Origin: CAYJAD01 sp964371225
GTDB lineage: Bacteria > Desulfobacterota > Desulfovibrionia > Desulfovibrionales > Desulfovibrionaceae
Reading direction: 5' to 3'
DNA: 6,830 nt
Assembly (NCBI GenBank): GCA_964371225.1
Contig: CAYJNA010000120.1
Span: forward strand, 1-6,830
The position numbers and the translations under genes were made by a program. Position 1 is the first letter of the stretch. Each line of letters opens with the position of its first letter. The notes below the pieces were generated by a model that saw only the letters and a program-made list of their open reading frames with translations, was not told where the DNA came from and searched no databases. This document shows positions 1 through 6,687 of the stretch, piece after piece.

Positions 1-1478
1 AACATCTTGTCATTAAAGTAGGGCGGCGCGATGCTTTTTGTTATCTTGCCAAAGAACGCCCCGTCACCGATGCCCCCCCTTCAGCCATGGTTATGCGCTG
101 GCGCAAGTACTGCTCAGGCCGACGTATTGTTTCTTGCACAGCTGATTGGATAGGGCGGCGCATTCTCTTACTTTTTCATACACATATTCCTGACAATGCG
201 GCTGAAAATCCACCGGAAACATGGCTTGTGCTGGATTTGCGTGAAGGTTTACAGCTTGTTTTGGGTAAAAGCCCTCCATTGGATTTTACGGAAGAAGAAG
301 TCTCTTGGCCAAGCCCTGAACATCTTGATGATGCGTGTGATAATTGGCGCCAGTGGCCGGTGCTCAGTCCCGCTTTACGGCGTATCTTACCGCAGTGGGA
401 TGCGCTTGATAGGCAAGCTTTACTTATGGATTTACAAGTGGGCGGTGGTGATCTTTTTGTTTATGAAAGGGTAGAGCACGAAGGGCAAAGTACCGAGGAA
501 AAAGCTCAAAATACAGCCACTATCAGCGCTTGGCCTCTGAGCTTTGGCGCGTATAGTGATATGCATGAACGCGTCTTTGAAGACCCCTTGGAAGCAACCT
601 CATATGTGGGCGATGCCATGGTTTTAGGCATAGGTGCAGAAAAAATACGCCATAAAGCCGCTTTGCCCCATCAGCGTGAAGCCGCGCGTTTAGAACGCCT
701 ACTACTTAAGCTTGCCGAAGATGAACAACGTCTTTTAACCATGGCGCAAGCACAAGAGCTGGGGCTTATTTTACAAAGAGAATTGTGGAAATATGCCCCG
801 CAGGAAAAATTGAGCAGCATTCATACTGATGACCCCACTTATCCGCACATATTGTTAGATGCTAAGCTTACCGTGCGCGATAATATGCAAGCGCTTTTTC
901 ATAAAGCAGGGCGCGGCAGACGCGGATTAGACTATTTGCAAAGGCGTCGTGATGAATTACAGGCACAATTACGCGCCGCGCACAGTCGCGCGCAAGTGGT
1001 GGAAGCTGGGGCACATGATTTAGGTAAAAGCGCCGTGGCTAAACGAGGGCATAAAGCAGTGCTTCAAACAAGTGCTGTTTTTCCCACCCTTCCCAAGGGC
1101 GTGCAGGCATTTAAAAGTTCTGATGGCTTTATTATTTTACGCGGTAAGGATGCCAAGGGAAATGGTGCTGTACTGCGCGCTGCGGCGGCTAAGGATATAT
1201 GGCTGCACGTGGAAGGCGGGCCAGGTTCACATTGTGTCATACGGCGGCATTTTTCCGGTCAGGAAATTCCTGAAAGCACATTACAAGAAGCTGCCAGTTT
1301 AGCGGCGGTGAAAAGCTGGCAAAAAGACAGCCCTTGGGCGCAAATTTTATGCGCAGAGGTACGTCATGTGAAGCCCATGCGTGGTGCCGCTTTGGGCACA
1401 GTGCGCATTGATAAAGTGCTACGCAGTTTTAGAGTTGCTATTGAAGCTCAGGTGGAAACACGCCTAGGCATAGCATAA
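1..1478 (+). CDS. NFACT-family (RqcH/Rqc2-like) ribosome quality control protein, 5'-truncated by window edge
   Basis: NFACT proteins (RqcH in Bacillus, Rqc2 in eukaryotes, formerly 'fibronectin-binding protein A' in Gram-positives) bind stalled 50S subunits and tRNA in the cytoplasm and help add C-terminal tails to stalled peptides. The frame is open from base 3, and the 28 codons before the first ATG (87) read like the family N-terminus (LVIKVGRRDAFCYLAKERP, then AMVMRWRKYCSGRRI). The true start is therefore upstream and ATG 87 is internal. Numbering from that ATG, residues 1 to about 180 are the NFACT-N remainder. Residues about 185-310 are a charged helical or coiled-coil stretch containing the family pattern LDAKLTVRDNMQALFHKAGR. 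Residues about 343-455 are the NFACT-R (DUF814) domain with DIWLHVEGGPGSHCVIR at 370-386 and EAASLAAVKSW at 401-411. The 491 visible codons plus a few dozen missing ones give a protein somewhat shorter than typical RqcH (about 570 aa). The Asp-Arg pair of RqcH seems altered (see findings). The family call is firm; tailing activity is not assured. Confidence 0.9.
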   Translation, partial: HLVIKVGRRDAFCYLAKERPVTDAPPSAMVMRWRKYCSGRRIVSCTADWIGRRILLLFHTHIPDNAAENPPETWLVLDLREGLQLVLGKSPPLDFTEEEVSWPSPEHLDDACDNWRQWPVLSPALRRILPQWDALDRQALLMDLQVGGGDLFVYERVEHEGQSTEEKAQNTATISAWPLSFGAYSDMHERVFEDPLEATSYVGDAMVLGIGAEKIRHKAALPHQREAARLERLLLKLAEDEQRLLTMAQAQELGLILQRELWKYAPQEKLSSIHTDDPTYPHILLDAKLTVRDNMQALFHKAGRGRRGLDYLQRRRDELQAQLRAAHSRAQVVEAGAHDLGKSAVAKRGHKAVLQTSAVFPTLPKGVQAFKSSDGFIILRGKDAKGNGAVLRAAAAKDIWLHVEGGPGSHCVIRRHFSGQEIPESTLQEAASLAAVKSWQKDSPWAQILCAEVRHVKPMRGAALGTVRIDKVLRSFRVAIEAQVETRLGIA

Positions 1479-1479
1479 C

Positions 1480-1535
1480 ACGAATTTTAAGGGCGTTTAT
1501 ATGTTGTTAACCCTGCAAAAAAGAAAAAAAATTCG
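1480..1535. repeat. Imperfect inverted repeat after the NFACT gene
   Basis: CGAATTTT at 1480-1487 is the exact reverse complement of AAAATTCG at 1528-1535. Inside it AGGG (1489-1492) faces CCCT (1511-1514), leaving a 12-base unpaired stretch on the right side. It starts two bases after the NFACT stop codon. There is no U-tract, so it is a poor intrinsic terminator by sequence. It may contribute to transcript ending or be chance in AT-rich DNA. Confidence 0.25.
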
Positions 1536-1546
1536 CTTTACTACCC

Positions 1547-1576
1547 TTGACCTTTAACCTTGCTCTCTAGTATAAG
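1547..1576 (+). promoter_or_regulatory. Sigma70-type promoter for psd-pssA
   Basis: TTGACC at 1547-1552 and TATAAG at 1571-1576 are separated by 18 bases, each close to the -35 and -10 consensus. An A-rich tract (about 1517-1531) lies where an UP element would sit. Transcription should begin near 1583, giving a leader of about 37 bases before the psd ATG. This makes psd-pssA a unit that can be transcribed independently of the NFACT gene. The start site is inferred, not measured. Confidence 0.65.
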
Positions 1577-1609
1577 AGCCTATACGTTACATAAATAACA
1601 ATCATATTT

Positions 1610-1622
1610 GAGGGTAGTTATG
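1610..1622 (+). promoter_or_regulatory. Ribosome-binding site fixing the psd start at ATG 1620
   Basis: GAGG at 1610-1613 sits six bases before ATG 1620. The alternative TTG start at 1608 overlaps this motif and has no Shine-Dalgarno sequence of its own in the AT-rich bases before it. The ATG is therefore chosen, removing four residues from the longest frame. Confidence 0.8.
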
Positions 1623-2264
1623 CGCAAAGCATCTTGTGGAATCACCGCTGAAGGGTGGCCTTGTATAGGTTTATGTGCCTTTACGGCATTGATATTTGTC
1701 TTTTTTTGCTGGCCTATGGCGCTGGTCTTTGTCATATTAACATGGTTTTCTGCACATTTTTTCCGTGATCCTGAGCGCGTGATACCGCAAGAGGCACATT
1801 GTGCTGTAAGTCCTGCCGATGGAAAAGTTATTCGCGTGGATATGCGTCCAGACCCCATTACTGGTGAGCAGAAAAAATGCATATGCATTTTTATGAATGT
1901 ATTTAGTGTGCATGTGAATCGCGCCCCTGTGCAGGGTGAAGTGACAGATATTCACTATCACGCAGGGAAGTTTTTTAATGCTGCATGGGACAAAGCCGCC
2001 ACAGATAATGAGCGTTGCGCCTATGCCATGCGTGATGCCGATGGGCAAGAGTGGAGCATGGTACAAATCGCCGGCCTTATTGCTCGCCGTATTGTTTGCC
2101 GCACCGATGTGGGGGACGCTTTGCAACGTGGAGAACGTTTTGGTATGATTCGTTTTGGTTCACGTGTTGACCTTTATATCCCTGAAGGGTATAATCCTGC
2201 TGTTTGTGTTGGCGAACAAGTTTTTGCTGGCCAAAGCATAGTAGCTCGTAAGGGCATAGAGTAA
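1620..2264 (+). CDS. psd: Phosphatidylserine decarboxylase proenzyme, short form
   Basis: This pyruvoyl enzyme converts phosphatidylserine to phosphatidylethanolamine plus CO2 at the inner membrane. The product is 214 aa, the length of the short Psd subfamily rather than the longer E. coli type. Residues about 14-47 are strongly hydrophobic and should anchor the protein, probably as a hairpin of two segments. The catalytic positions are visible: Asp67 in SPADG (64-68), His98 in SVHVNRAP (96-103), and the self-cleavage site Gly180-Ser181 in RFGSRVDLYIP. Cleavage would yield a beta chain of about 180 aa and an alpha chain of 34 aa whose N-terminal Ser becomes the pyruvoyl group. The FGS form replaces the LGST of E. 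coli Psd, as is usual in this subfamily. It lies 22 bases upstream of pssA, which makes its substrate, and appears to share one promoter (1547-1576). It is intact, with no anomaly seen. Confidence 0.95.
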   Translation: MRKASCGITAEGWPCIGLCAFTALIFVFFCWPMALVFVILTWFSAHFFRDPERVIPQEAHCAVSPADGKVIRVDMRPDPITGEQKKCICIFMNVFSVHVNRAPVQGEVTDIHYHAGKFFNAAWDKAATDNERCAYAMRDADGQEWSMVQIAGLIARRIVCRTDVGDALQRGERFGMIRFGSRVDLYIPEGYNPAVCVGEQVFAGQSIVARKGIE

Positions 2265-2286
2265 AAGAATTACCTAGGATATAAAG

Positions 2287-3045
2287 ATGGAAATTAAAAA
2301 ACCAAAGCGTAAGGGAGTGTATTTACTCCCCAACTTCATAACCTCTTTAAGCCTTTTTTCAGGCTTTTTGGCTCTTATCTGGGCTTCGGCTGGGCGTTAT
2401 GAAGAAGCAGCTTTAGCTATTTTATTTTCCGCACTCATGGACGGTCTGGATGGCAAGGTGGCTAGACTGACCAATACCGCCAGTGAGTTTGGTATTCAGT
2501 ATGATTCTTTATCAGACTTGGTGGCCTTTGGTGTGGCACCTTCCATCTTAATGTGGCATTGGCATTTACACGCCTATGGGCGTTTTGGCATAGCCATATG
2601 TTTTATCTATACTGCTTGTGCTGCTTTACGCTTGGCGCGTTTTAATGTGTCCACGGCGGTGACTAATAAAAAATTCTTCATAGGTCTGCCTTCGCCTGCG
2701 GCTGGGTGCGGGGCTGTGAGTTTTGTCTTTTTTGCGAAATATATGCCTGAGGCCATGGCGGGACTTATTGCCCCCATGGCTTTAGGCTTAACTTTATTGA
2801 TGGGCATGCTTATGGTAAGCCGAGTGCGTTATTATTCCTTTAAGGAATACGCCTTTTTGCGCGCGCACCCCTTTAGCTCCATGGTAACACTCATCTTATT
2901 GCTTGCTCTTATAGCTTCTCAGCCTAAGATTTTAGGTTTCTTAGTGGCTTTGGGGTATATTGTGGCTGGACTTGTTTATACCTTTATCATTCTTCCTCGT
3001 CGTAATCGTGAGCTACTAGGTAGTCCATCACTACAAGATGACTAG
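2287..3045 (+). CDS. pssA: CDP-diacylglycerol--serine O-phosphatidyltransferase, type II
   Basis: PssA makes phosphatidylserine from CDP-diacylglycerol and L-serine, releasing CMP. It is an integral inner-membrane enzyme of the CDP-alcohol phosphatidyltransferase family. The family signature DG(x)2AR(x)8G(x)3D(x)3D is complete: Asp52, Asp55-Gly56, Ala59-Arg60, Gly69, Asp73 and Asp77, within MDGLDGKVAR and FGIQYDSLSD. The aspartates bind the metal ions and catalyse transfer. ALRLARFN (113-120) and FIGLPSPAA (131-139) are typical of bacterial type II PssA. Hydrophobic segments lie at about 17-35, 42-51, 79-90, 100-116, 138-151, 157-178, 196-211 and 216-236, and the N-terminus is basic (KKPKRKG). 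The 252 aa length is normal. ATG 2287 is preceded by AGGA (2276-2279) seven bases away. It follows psd closely in what looks like a two-gene phosphatidylethanolamine operon. Confidence 0.96.
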   Translation: MEIKKPKRKGVYLLPNFITSLSLFSGFLALIWASAGRYEEAALAILFSALMDGLDGKVARLTNTASEFGIQYDSLSDLVAFGVAPSILMWHWHLHAYGRFGIAICFIYTACAALRLARFNVSTAVTNKKFFIGLPSPAAGCGAVSFVFFAKYMPEAMAGLIAPMALGLTLLMGMLMVSRVRYYSFKEYAFLRAHPFSSMVTLILLLALIASQPKILGFLVALGYIVAGLVYTFIILPRRNRELLGSPSLQDD

Positions 3046-3054
3046 CAAAGTCAT
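3038..3054 (+). repeat. Small hairpin across the pssA stop codon
   Basis: ATGACT (3038-3043) and AGTCAT (3049-3054) are exact reverse complements with a five-base loop; the TAG stop begins at the last stem base. No U-tract follows. It is perhaps an RNA-stability structure at the end of the psd-pssA message, but six A/T-rich pairs could be chance. Confidence 0.25.
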
Positions 3055-3110
3055 GAGCTCTTACGGTTGTTACTGTCTATCGAAAATCTTCGTTACATCA
3101 TCAAAATTAA

Positions 3111-3146
3111 GGGCTCAGGCTAGAGCCCACAGCACGCATATGTGCT
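3111..3146 (+). terminator. Tandem hairpins between pssA and leuA, possible terminator
   Basis: Two adjacent hairpins are visible. The first pairs GGGCTC (3111-3116) with GAGCCC (3123-3128) across the loop AGGCTA. The second pairs AGCAC (3131-3135) with GTGCT (3142-3146). Both lie in the spacer after pssA. Neither is followed by a U-run on the + strand. On the - strand the first is followed by TTAATTTT, a weak U-rich tract, although no - strand gene was found. It may slow or end psd-pssA transcripts, or belong to a leuA leader if transcription starts further upstream. Confidence 0.35.
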
Positions 3147-3158
3147 CATGGCGTAACT

Positions 3159-3190
3159 TTGGAGAAAAAGGTATACGTTTGTGATATATA
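3159..3190 (+). promoter_or_regulatory. Weak candidate promoter for leuACD
   Basis: TTGGAG (3159-3164) could serve as a -35 box. The AT-rich run 3183-3192 offers GATATA (3183-3188, 18-base spacing), TATATA (3185-3190) or TATAAG (3187-3192) as a -10 box. TATAAG and TATATA match better but give spacings over 19 bases. A start near 3196 would leave a leader of about 40 bases. A promoter somewhere in this 193-base spacer is likely because pathway and spacing both change here; the exact boxes are uncertain. Confidence 0.35.
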
Positions 3191-3197
3191 AGAACTT

Positions 3198-3211
3198 AGG
3201 TAGTACTGCCT
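3198..3211 (+). promoter_or_regulatory. 14-base palindrome upstream of leuA, candidate operator
   Basis: AGGTAGTACTGCCT is self-complementary at 12 of 14 positions; the only exception is the T-G pair four bases in from each end, which still pairs as a wobble in RNA. It sits at or just after the predicted leuA transcription start and 27 bases before the ATG. That position suits a repressor operator. No regulator is known from this window, and the stem is too short to be a convincing RNA switch. Confidence 0.3.
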
Positions 3212-3238
3212 GATACAAAAACATTAACGAGGATTTCA

Positions 3239-4771
3239 ATGAGTAATCGTGTGTATTTTTTTGATACAACTTTGCGTGACGGTGAGCAATCTCCCGGTGC
3301 CACCATGAACTTGGCAGAAAAATTACGTTTGGCCAGACAGCTGGAAATCTTGGGCGTAGATATTATGGAAGCGGGCTTTCCTGCTTCAAGTCAAGGCGAT
3401 TTTGAAGCAGTACAAGCCATTGCCGCACAAACACGTAATGTACAAGTGGCCGGGCTTTGCCGCGCTCTTCCTAATGATATTGATCGCTGCTGGGAAGCCA
3501 TTAAAGAAGCTGAAAACCCTCGTATCCATACCTTCCTCTCCACTTCTGATTTGCATATGAAGTTTAAATTGCGCAAAGACCCAGACACAGTGCTAGCCAT
3601 GGCGGTGGAAGGGGTAAAGCGTGCTGCTTCGTACACATCCAATGTGGAATTTTCTTGTGAAGATGCTTCACGCTCCAATTGGGACTTTTTATGCCGTGTC
3701 ACCGAGGCTGTTATCAATGCCGGTGCCACAACCATTAATTTGCCTGATACCGTAGGCTATGCCATGCCGGAAGAATATGCCAATTTAGTACGCTATGTTA
3801 TAGAAAATACGCCCAATAGCGACAAGGCTGTTTTCAGCGTACATGCCCATAATGACCTTGGCGTTGGTGTGGCCAGCTCCTTGGCTGCCTTACGTGCTGG
3901 TGCGCGTCAGGTGGAGGTGACACTTGGCGGTATTGGTGAGCGCGCTGGTAATGCCGCTTTGGAAGAAATAGCCATGGCTTTACGCGTGCGCAAAGACTAT
4001 TACAATCTTGAATGCCGTATTAATACGGAACAGTTATTTCCTTCTTGCCGCATGCTTGCCATGACTATTGGCGTACCCATTCCGCCCAATAAAGCCATCA
4101 CCGGTGGCAATGCTTTTGCGCATGAATCCGGTATTCACCAAGATGGTATGCTTAAAAATCGTGAAACTTATGAAATCATGACGCCTGAGTCTGTGGGACG
4201 CGCCACCAGTGACCTTGTGCTGGGTAAGCATTCTGGTCGCAATGCTGTGAAAAGCAAATTAGAAAATCTTGGCTATACTTTGGATGAAGAGCAAGTGGAT
4301 CAAGTTTTCACTGCCGTGAAAAACCTTGCCGACATGAAGAAAACCATTCACGATGAAGACGTGGTGGCCTTGGTTTTAGAAGAAATTTATCGCATCCCCG
4401 ACCGTTACCGCTTGATTCACGCCAGCATCAACTCTTCTTCCACTCAGGATATCCCCCCCACGGCGGCGGTGGTGCTTGAAGTTGATGGCGAAGAAAAACG
4501 CGGTGCCGGTTTTGGCGTGGGACCTGTGGACGCATTGTTCAATACCATTAGTGACATCATTGGCAGAAAGCCGGAGCTCCAACAATATGTGGTGAACGGC
4601 ATTACCGGTGGTACCGATGCTCAAGGTGAAGTGACAGTGCGCATGTGCGATACAAATACCAATATTTGTGCGGTGGGTCGCGGCGCGCATCCTGATATTA
4701 CTGTGGCTTCTGCCAGAGCCTATGTAAACGCTTTGAACCGTCTGACCAAAAAAGAACGTGATTGCAATTAA
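3239..4771 (+). CDS. leuA: 2-isopropylmalate synthase
   Basis: LeuA catalyses the first committed step of leucine synthesis: acetyl-CoA plus 2-oxoisovalerate to 2-isopropylmalate, in the cytoplasm. The 510 aa product has the usual bacterial layout. A TIM-barrel catalytic domain occupies residues about 5-270. It opens with FFDTTLRDGEQSPGATM, in which Arg13-Asp14 are catalytic and metal-binding, and carries the second signature from HAHNDLGVGV (202-211) to GGIGERAGNAALEE (230-243). His202, His204 and Asn238 complete the divalent-metal site. A linker region at about 280-390 holds GGNAFAHESGIHQDGM and LGKHSGRNAVKSKL. The C-terminal domain (about 390-505), which binds leucine for feedback inhibition, contains GVGPVDALFNTI and an Ala/Gly-rich end. 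GAGG at 3229-3232, six bases before the ATG, supports the start. leuC begins 11 bases downstream. It is intact, with no unusual residues seen. Confidence 0.98.
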   Translation: MSNRVYFFDTTLRDGEQSPGATMNLAEKLRLARQLEILGVDIMEAGFPASSQGDFEAVQAIAAQTRNVQVAGLCRALPNDIDRCWEAIKEAENPRIHTFLSTSDLHMKFKLRKDPDTVLAMAVEGVKRAASYTSNVEFSCEDASRSNWDFLCRVTEAVINAGATTINLPDTVGYAMPEEYANLVRYVIENTPNSDKAVFSVHAHNDLGVGVASSLAALRAGARQVEVTLGGIGERAGNAALEEIAMALRVRKDYYNLECRINTEQLFPSCRMLAMTIGVPIPPNKAITGGNAFAHESGIHQDGMLKNRETYEIMTPESVGRATSDLVLGKHSGRNAVKSKLENLGYTLDEEQVDQVFTAVKNLADMKKTIHDEDVVALVLEEIYRIPDRYRLIHASINSSSTQDIPPTAAVVLEVDGEEKRGAGFGVGPVDALFNTISDIIGRKPELQQYVVNGITGGTDAQGEVTVRMCDTNTNICAVGRGAHPDITVASARAYVNALNRLTKKERDCN

Positions 4772-4785
4772 AGGAAAAAAGTATG
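4772..4785 (+). promoter_or_regulatory. Ribosome-binding site fixing the leuC start at ATG 4783
   Basis: AGGA at 4772-4775 lies seven bases before ATG 4783. The longer reading from TTG 4762 would overlap the last codons of leuA by 10 bases and begin with seven residues (MQLKEKS) not typical of LeuC. The ATG start gives MAHTLAQKIL, as expected for the family. Confidence 0.8.
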
Positions 4786-6042
4786 GCACACACATTAGCG
4801 CAGAAAATTTTACAAAAGCACACAGAACAAGAAGTAAACGCTGTAGGGCAAATTGTACGTTGCAAATTGTCCCTTGTTCTTGCCAATGACATTACGGCTC
4901 CTCTTGCCATTAAATCCTTTGAAGGTATGGGCGCCAAAAAAGTGTTTGATAAGGATAAAGTGGTTTTTGTTATGGATCACTTTACACCGCCCAAGGATAT
5001 TGAATCGGCTAACCAGGTACTGGTTTCGCGCAAATTTGCCGCAGAGCAAGGCCTCACCCACTACTACGAAGGTGGTGATGCCGGTGTGGAACATGCTCTG
5101 CTACCCGAAATGGGGCTTGTGGGCGCCGGTGACATTGTTATTGGTGCTGATAGTCACACCTGCACCTATGGCGGCGTGGGGGCTTTTGCCACTGGTCTTG
5201 GTTCTACAGATATTGCCGGCGGTATGGCTTTAGGGGAAACGTGGTTTAAAGTGCCCCCTTCCATTCGTGTATCCTATTCCGGCACCATGCCCAAATATAT
5301 GCGCGCCAAAGATCTTATTCTTATGCTTATTGGGAAGATAGGTGTAGACGGTGCCTTGTATCGCGCCCTTGAATTTGACGGTGCGGTTATTGATGCTCTT
5401 GATATTGAAGGGCGTCTTACCATGGCCAATATGGCCATTGAAGCCGGCGGTAAAGTGGGACTTTTTGCTGTGGATGATGCCACCATTGCTTATGGCAATG
5501 CGCATAATCGTCCCAACCAAGAAAAGCTTGCTGCCGATGCCGGTGCAGAGTACGAAAGTCATGTCCATTTTGATGTGACAGGCCTTGCTCCTGTGGTGGC
5601 TTGCCCGCATATTCCTGATAATGTGAAGCCGGTTACTGATGTTAAAGATGTTGTTATTCAGCAAGTTATCATTGGTTCTTGTACCAATGGTCGCATTAGC
5701 GATATGCGCGACGCCGCAGAAATTCTCAAAGGCCGTAAGGTAGATAAGTCCGTACGCTGTATTGTGATTCCTGCCACACCTAGTGTGTGGAAGCAAAGCA
5801 TGCAAGAAGGCTTGTTTGATATTTTCACTGATGCTGGCTGTATCATTAGCCCCCCCACCTGTGGGCCTTGTCTTGGTGGCTATATGGGCATTCTTGGCGA
5901 TGGTGAACGCGCTGTGGCAACTACCAATCGTAACTTTAAAGGACGCATGGGCAGTTTGCAATCTGAAGTGTATCTTGCAAGCCCCCTCGTAGCCGCTGCT
6001 TCTGCTGTGGCCGGCATTGTTTGTGATCCAAACGCATTATAA
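4783..6042 (+). CDS. leuC: 3-isopropylmalate dehydratase, large subunit
   Basis: LeuC is the iron-sulfur subunit of isopropylmalate isomerase, which moves the hydroxyl of 2-isopropylmalate to give 3-isopropylmalate by dehydration and rehydration; it works as a heterodimer with LeuD. It belongs to the aconitase superfamily. The three [4Fe-4S] ligands are clear: Cys300 in IIGSCTNGRISD, and Cys360 and Cys363 in SPPTCGPCLGG. Other aconitase-family blocks are MDHFTPP (64-70), GADSHTCTYGGVGAFATGLG (121-140) and SEVYLASPLVAAASA (394-408). At 419 aa it is the compact type found in archaea and many anaerobes, not the 466 aa enterobacterial type. It lies 11 bases after leuA and 14 bases before leuD, so the three genes are surely cotranscribed. 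The exposed cluster should be oxygen-sensitive, fitting an anaerobe. A 243-codon open frame on the other strand (5230-5961) is a shadow of this gene. Confidence 0.98.
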   Translation: MAHTLAQKILQKHTEQEVNAVGQIVRCKLSLVLANDITAPLAIKSFEGMGAKKVFDKDKVVFVMDHFTPPKDIESANQVLVSRKFAAEQGLTHYYEGGDAGVEHALLPEMGLVGAGDIVIGADSHTCTYGGVGAFATGLGSTDIAGGMALGETWFKVPPSIRVSYSGTMPKYMRAKDLILMLIGKIGVDGALYRALEFDGAVIDALDIEGRLTMANMAIEAGGKVGLFAVDDATIAYGNAHNRPNQEKLAADAGAEYESHVHFDVTGLAPVVACPHIPDNVKPVTDVKDVVIQQVIIGSCTNGRISDMRDAAEILKGRKVDKSVRCIVIPATPSVWKQSMQEGLFDIFTDAGCIISPPTCGPCLGGYMGILGDGERAVATTNRNFKGRMGSLQSEVYLASPLVAAASAVAGIVCDPNAL

Positions 6043-6056
6043 GTAAGGGAATAGAT

Positions 6057-6548
6057 ATGAAATTTCACGGAAAAGTTCACAAAGTAGGCGAACATATTGA
6101 TACAGATGCCATTATTCCTGCGCGCTTTTTAGTTACGGCTGACAGTGCTGTGCTTGGTGAAAATTGCATGGAAGGTCTTGAGCCTGGCTGGGTACAGCGC
6201 GTTCAAGCTGGTGACATCATGGTGGCTGAGCGTAACTTTGGTTGCGGTTCCTCACGCGAGCACGCTCCCTTGGCTATTCTTGGCGCTGGCATGAAGGTAG
6301 TGGTGGGGCATAGCTTTGCACGCATCTTCTATCGCAATGCCTTTAATATGGGTCTTATGCTCATGGAAATTGGCGATGATGTGAATAAAATCTCTGATGG
6401 TGATGAGCTTGATGTGGATGCCACCACAGGCATTATCACCAATGTGACCACCGGCGTCACCATTCAATGTCCACCCCTTTCTGAAGCCATGGCGGAGCTC
6501 GTGGCTTGTGGTGGTTTGGTTAATTATGTAAAAGAAAAACTCTCTTAA
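6057..6548 (+). CDS. leuD: 3-isopropylmalate dehydratase, small subunit
   Basis: LeuD is the swivel-domain subunit that closes over the iron-sulfur cluster of LeuC and supplies substrate-binding residues. The 163 aa product matches the compact LeuD type that partners short LeuC, rather than the approximately 200 aa enterobacterial form. Visible motifs are GEHIDTDAIIPARFL (11-25), AERNFGCGSSREHAPLAI (57-74, with Ser65, Ser66 and Arg67 in the substrate-binding turn) and SFARIFYRNAFNMGL (86-100). The loop after IIPARFLV (about 24-36) is where isopropylmalate and homoaconitate isomerases differ; operon context favours isopropylmalate. AGGG at 6046-6049, seven bases upstream of ATG 6057, supports the start. 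No leuB follows within the window, although leuB is normally needed for the next step and often lies nearby. The gene is intact. Confidence 0.97.
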   Translation: MKFHGKVHKVGEHIDTDAIIPARFLVTADSAVLGENCMEGLEPGWVQRVQAGDIMVAERNFGCGSSREHAPLAILGAGMKVVVGHSFARIFYRNAFNMGLMLMEIGDDVNKISDGDELDVDATTGIITNVTTGVTIQCPPLSEAMAELVACGGLVNYVKEKLS

Positions 6549-6560
6549 CAAAGTGCTCAA

Positions 6561-6591
6561 AAAATGCCATCTACGATGTCAGACGCATTTT
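6561..6591 (+). repeat. Hairpin just after leuD
   Basis: AAAATGC (6561-6567) pairs exactly with GCATTTT (6585-6591), and CATC (6568-6571) can pair with GATG (6575-6578) to continue the stem; TCAGAC (6579-6584) remains as a bulge. It starts 13 bases after the leuD stop, where an intrinsic terminator would be expected. The arms are AT-rich and the U-run is only the TTTT at the stem end, so termination here would be weak. Confidence 0.35.
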
Positions 6592-6627
6592 GAACGCATT
6601 GTAAGAAGAGAGTACCATAGTATTTAT

Positions 6628-6655
6628 TGGGGGAGGGAAAAGTTTCCTTCCCCCA
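6628..6655 (+). terminator. Strong 13-bp GC-rich hairpin, possible end of the leuACD transcript
   Basis: TGGGGGAGGGAAA (6628-6640) faces TTTCCTTCCCCCA (6643-6655). All 13 positions pair, one as a G-U wobble, although the tight two-base turn means the innermost pairs will open. It lies 80 bases past leuD and is the most stable simple stem in the spacer. No U-tract follows on either strand, so it is not a textbook intrinsic terminator; it could block 3' exonucleases after Rho-dependent ending. Its GGGGGAGGG arm resembles the G-rich element at 6798. Confidence 0.45.
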
Positions 6656-6687
6656 ACCCTCACCCTTCAAAAAAAGCAATGGCGTGA

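Noticed and set aside
1608..1619. TTG start for psd
   Set aside because: It overlaps the GAGG ribosome-binding site that serves ATG 1620.
1737..2126. 129-codon open frame on the - strand in psd
   Set aside because: It overlaps a fully supported psd with all catalytic residues; composition is that of a shadow frame.
3111..3146. T-box or other known riboswitch before leuA
   Set aside because: The conserved T-box core and a proper terminator/antiterminator pair are not present; the hairpins are short and independent.
3053..3184. 43-codon frame in the pssA-leuA spacer, considered as a leucine leader peptide
   Set aside because: It has only three scattered leucine codons, no ribosome-binding site, and runs straight through both hairpins, unlike an attenuator peptide.
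4762..4782. TTG start for leuC
   Set aside because: It overlaps the leuA end and adds residues atypical of LeuC; ATG 4783 has a well-spaced AGGA.
4376..4795. 139-codon open frame on the - strand over the leuA 3' end
   Set aside because: It is an antisense shadow of leuA crossing the leuA-leuC junction, with no recognisable protein features.
5230..5961. 243-codon open frame on the - strand
   Set aside because: It lies wholly within leuC, whose frame is certain. The translation has low-complexity His/Asn/Ile-rich content, matches no family I know, and has no convincing ribosome-binding site; it is an antisense shadow.
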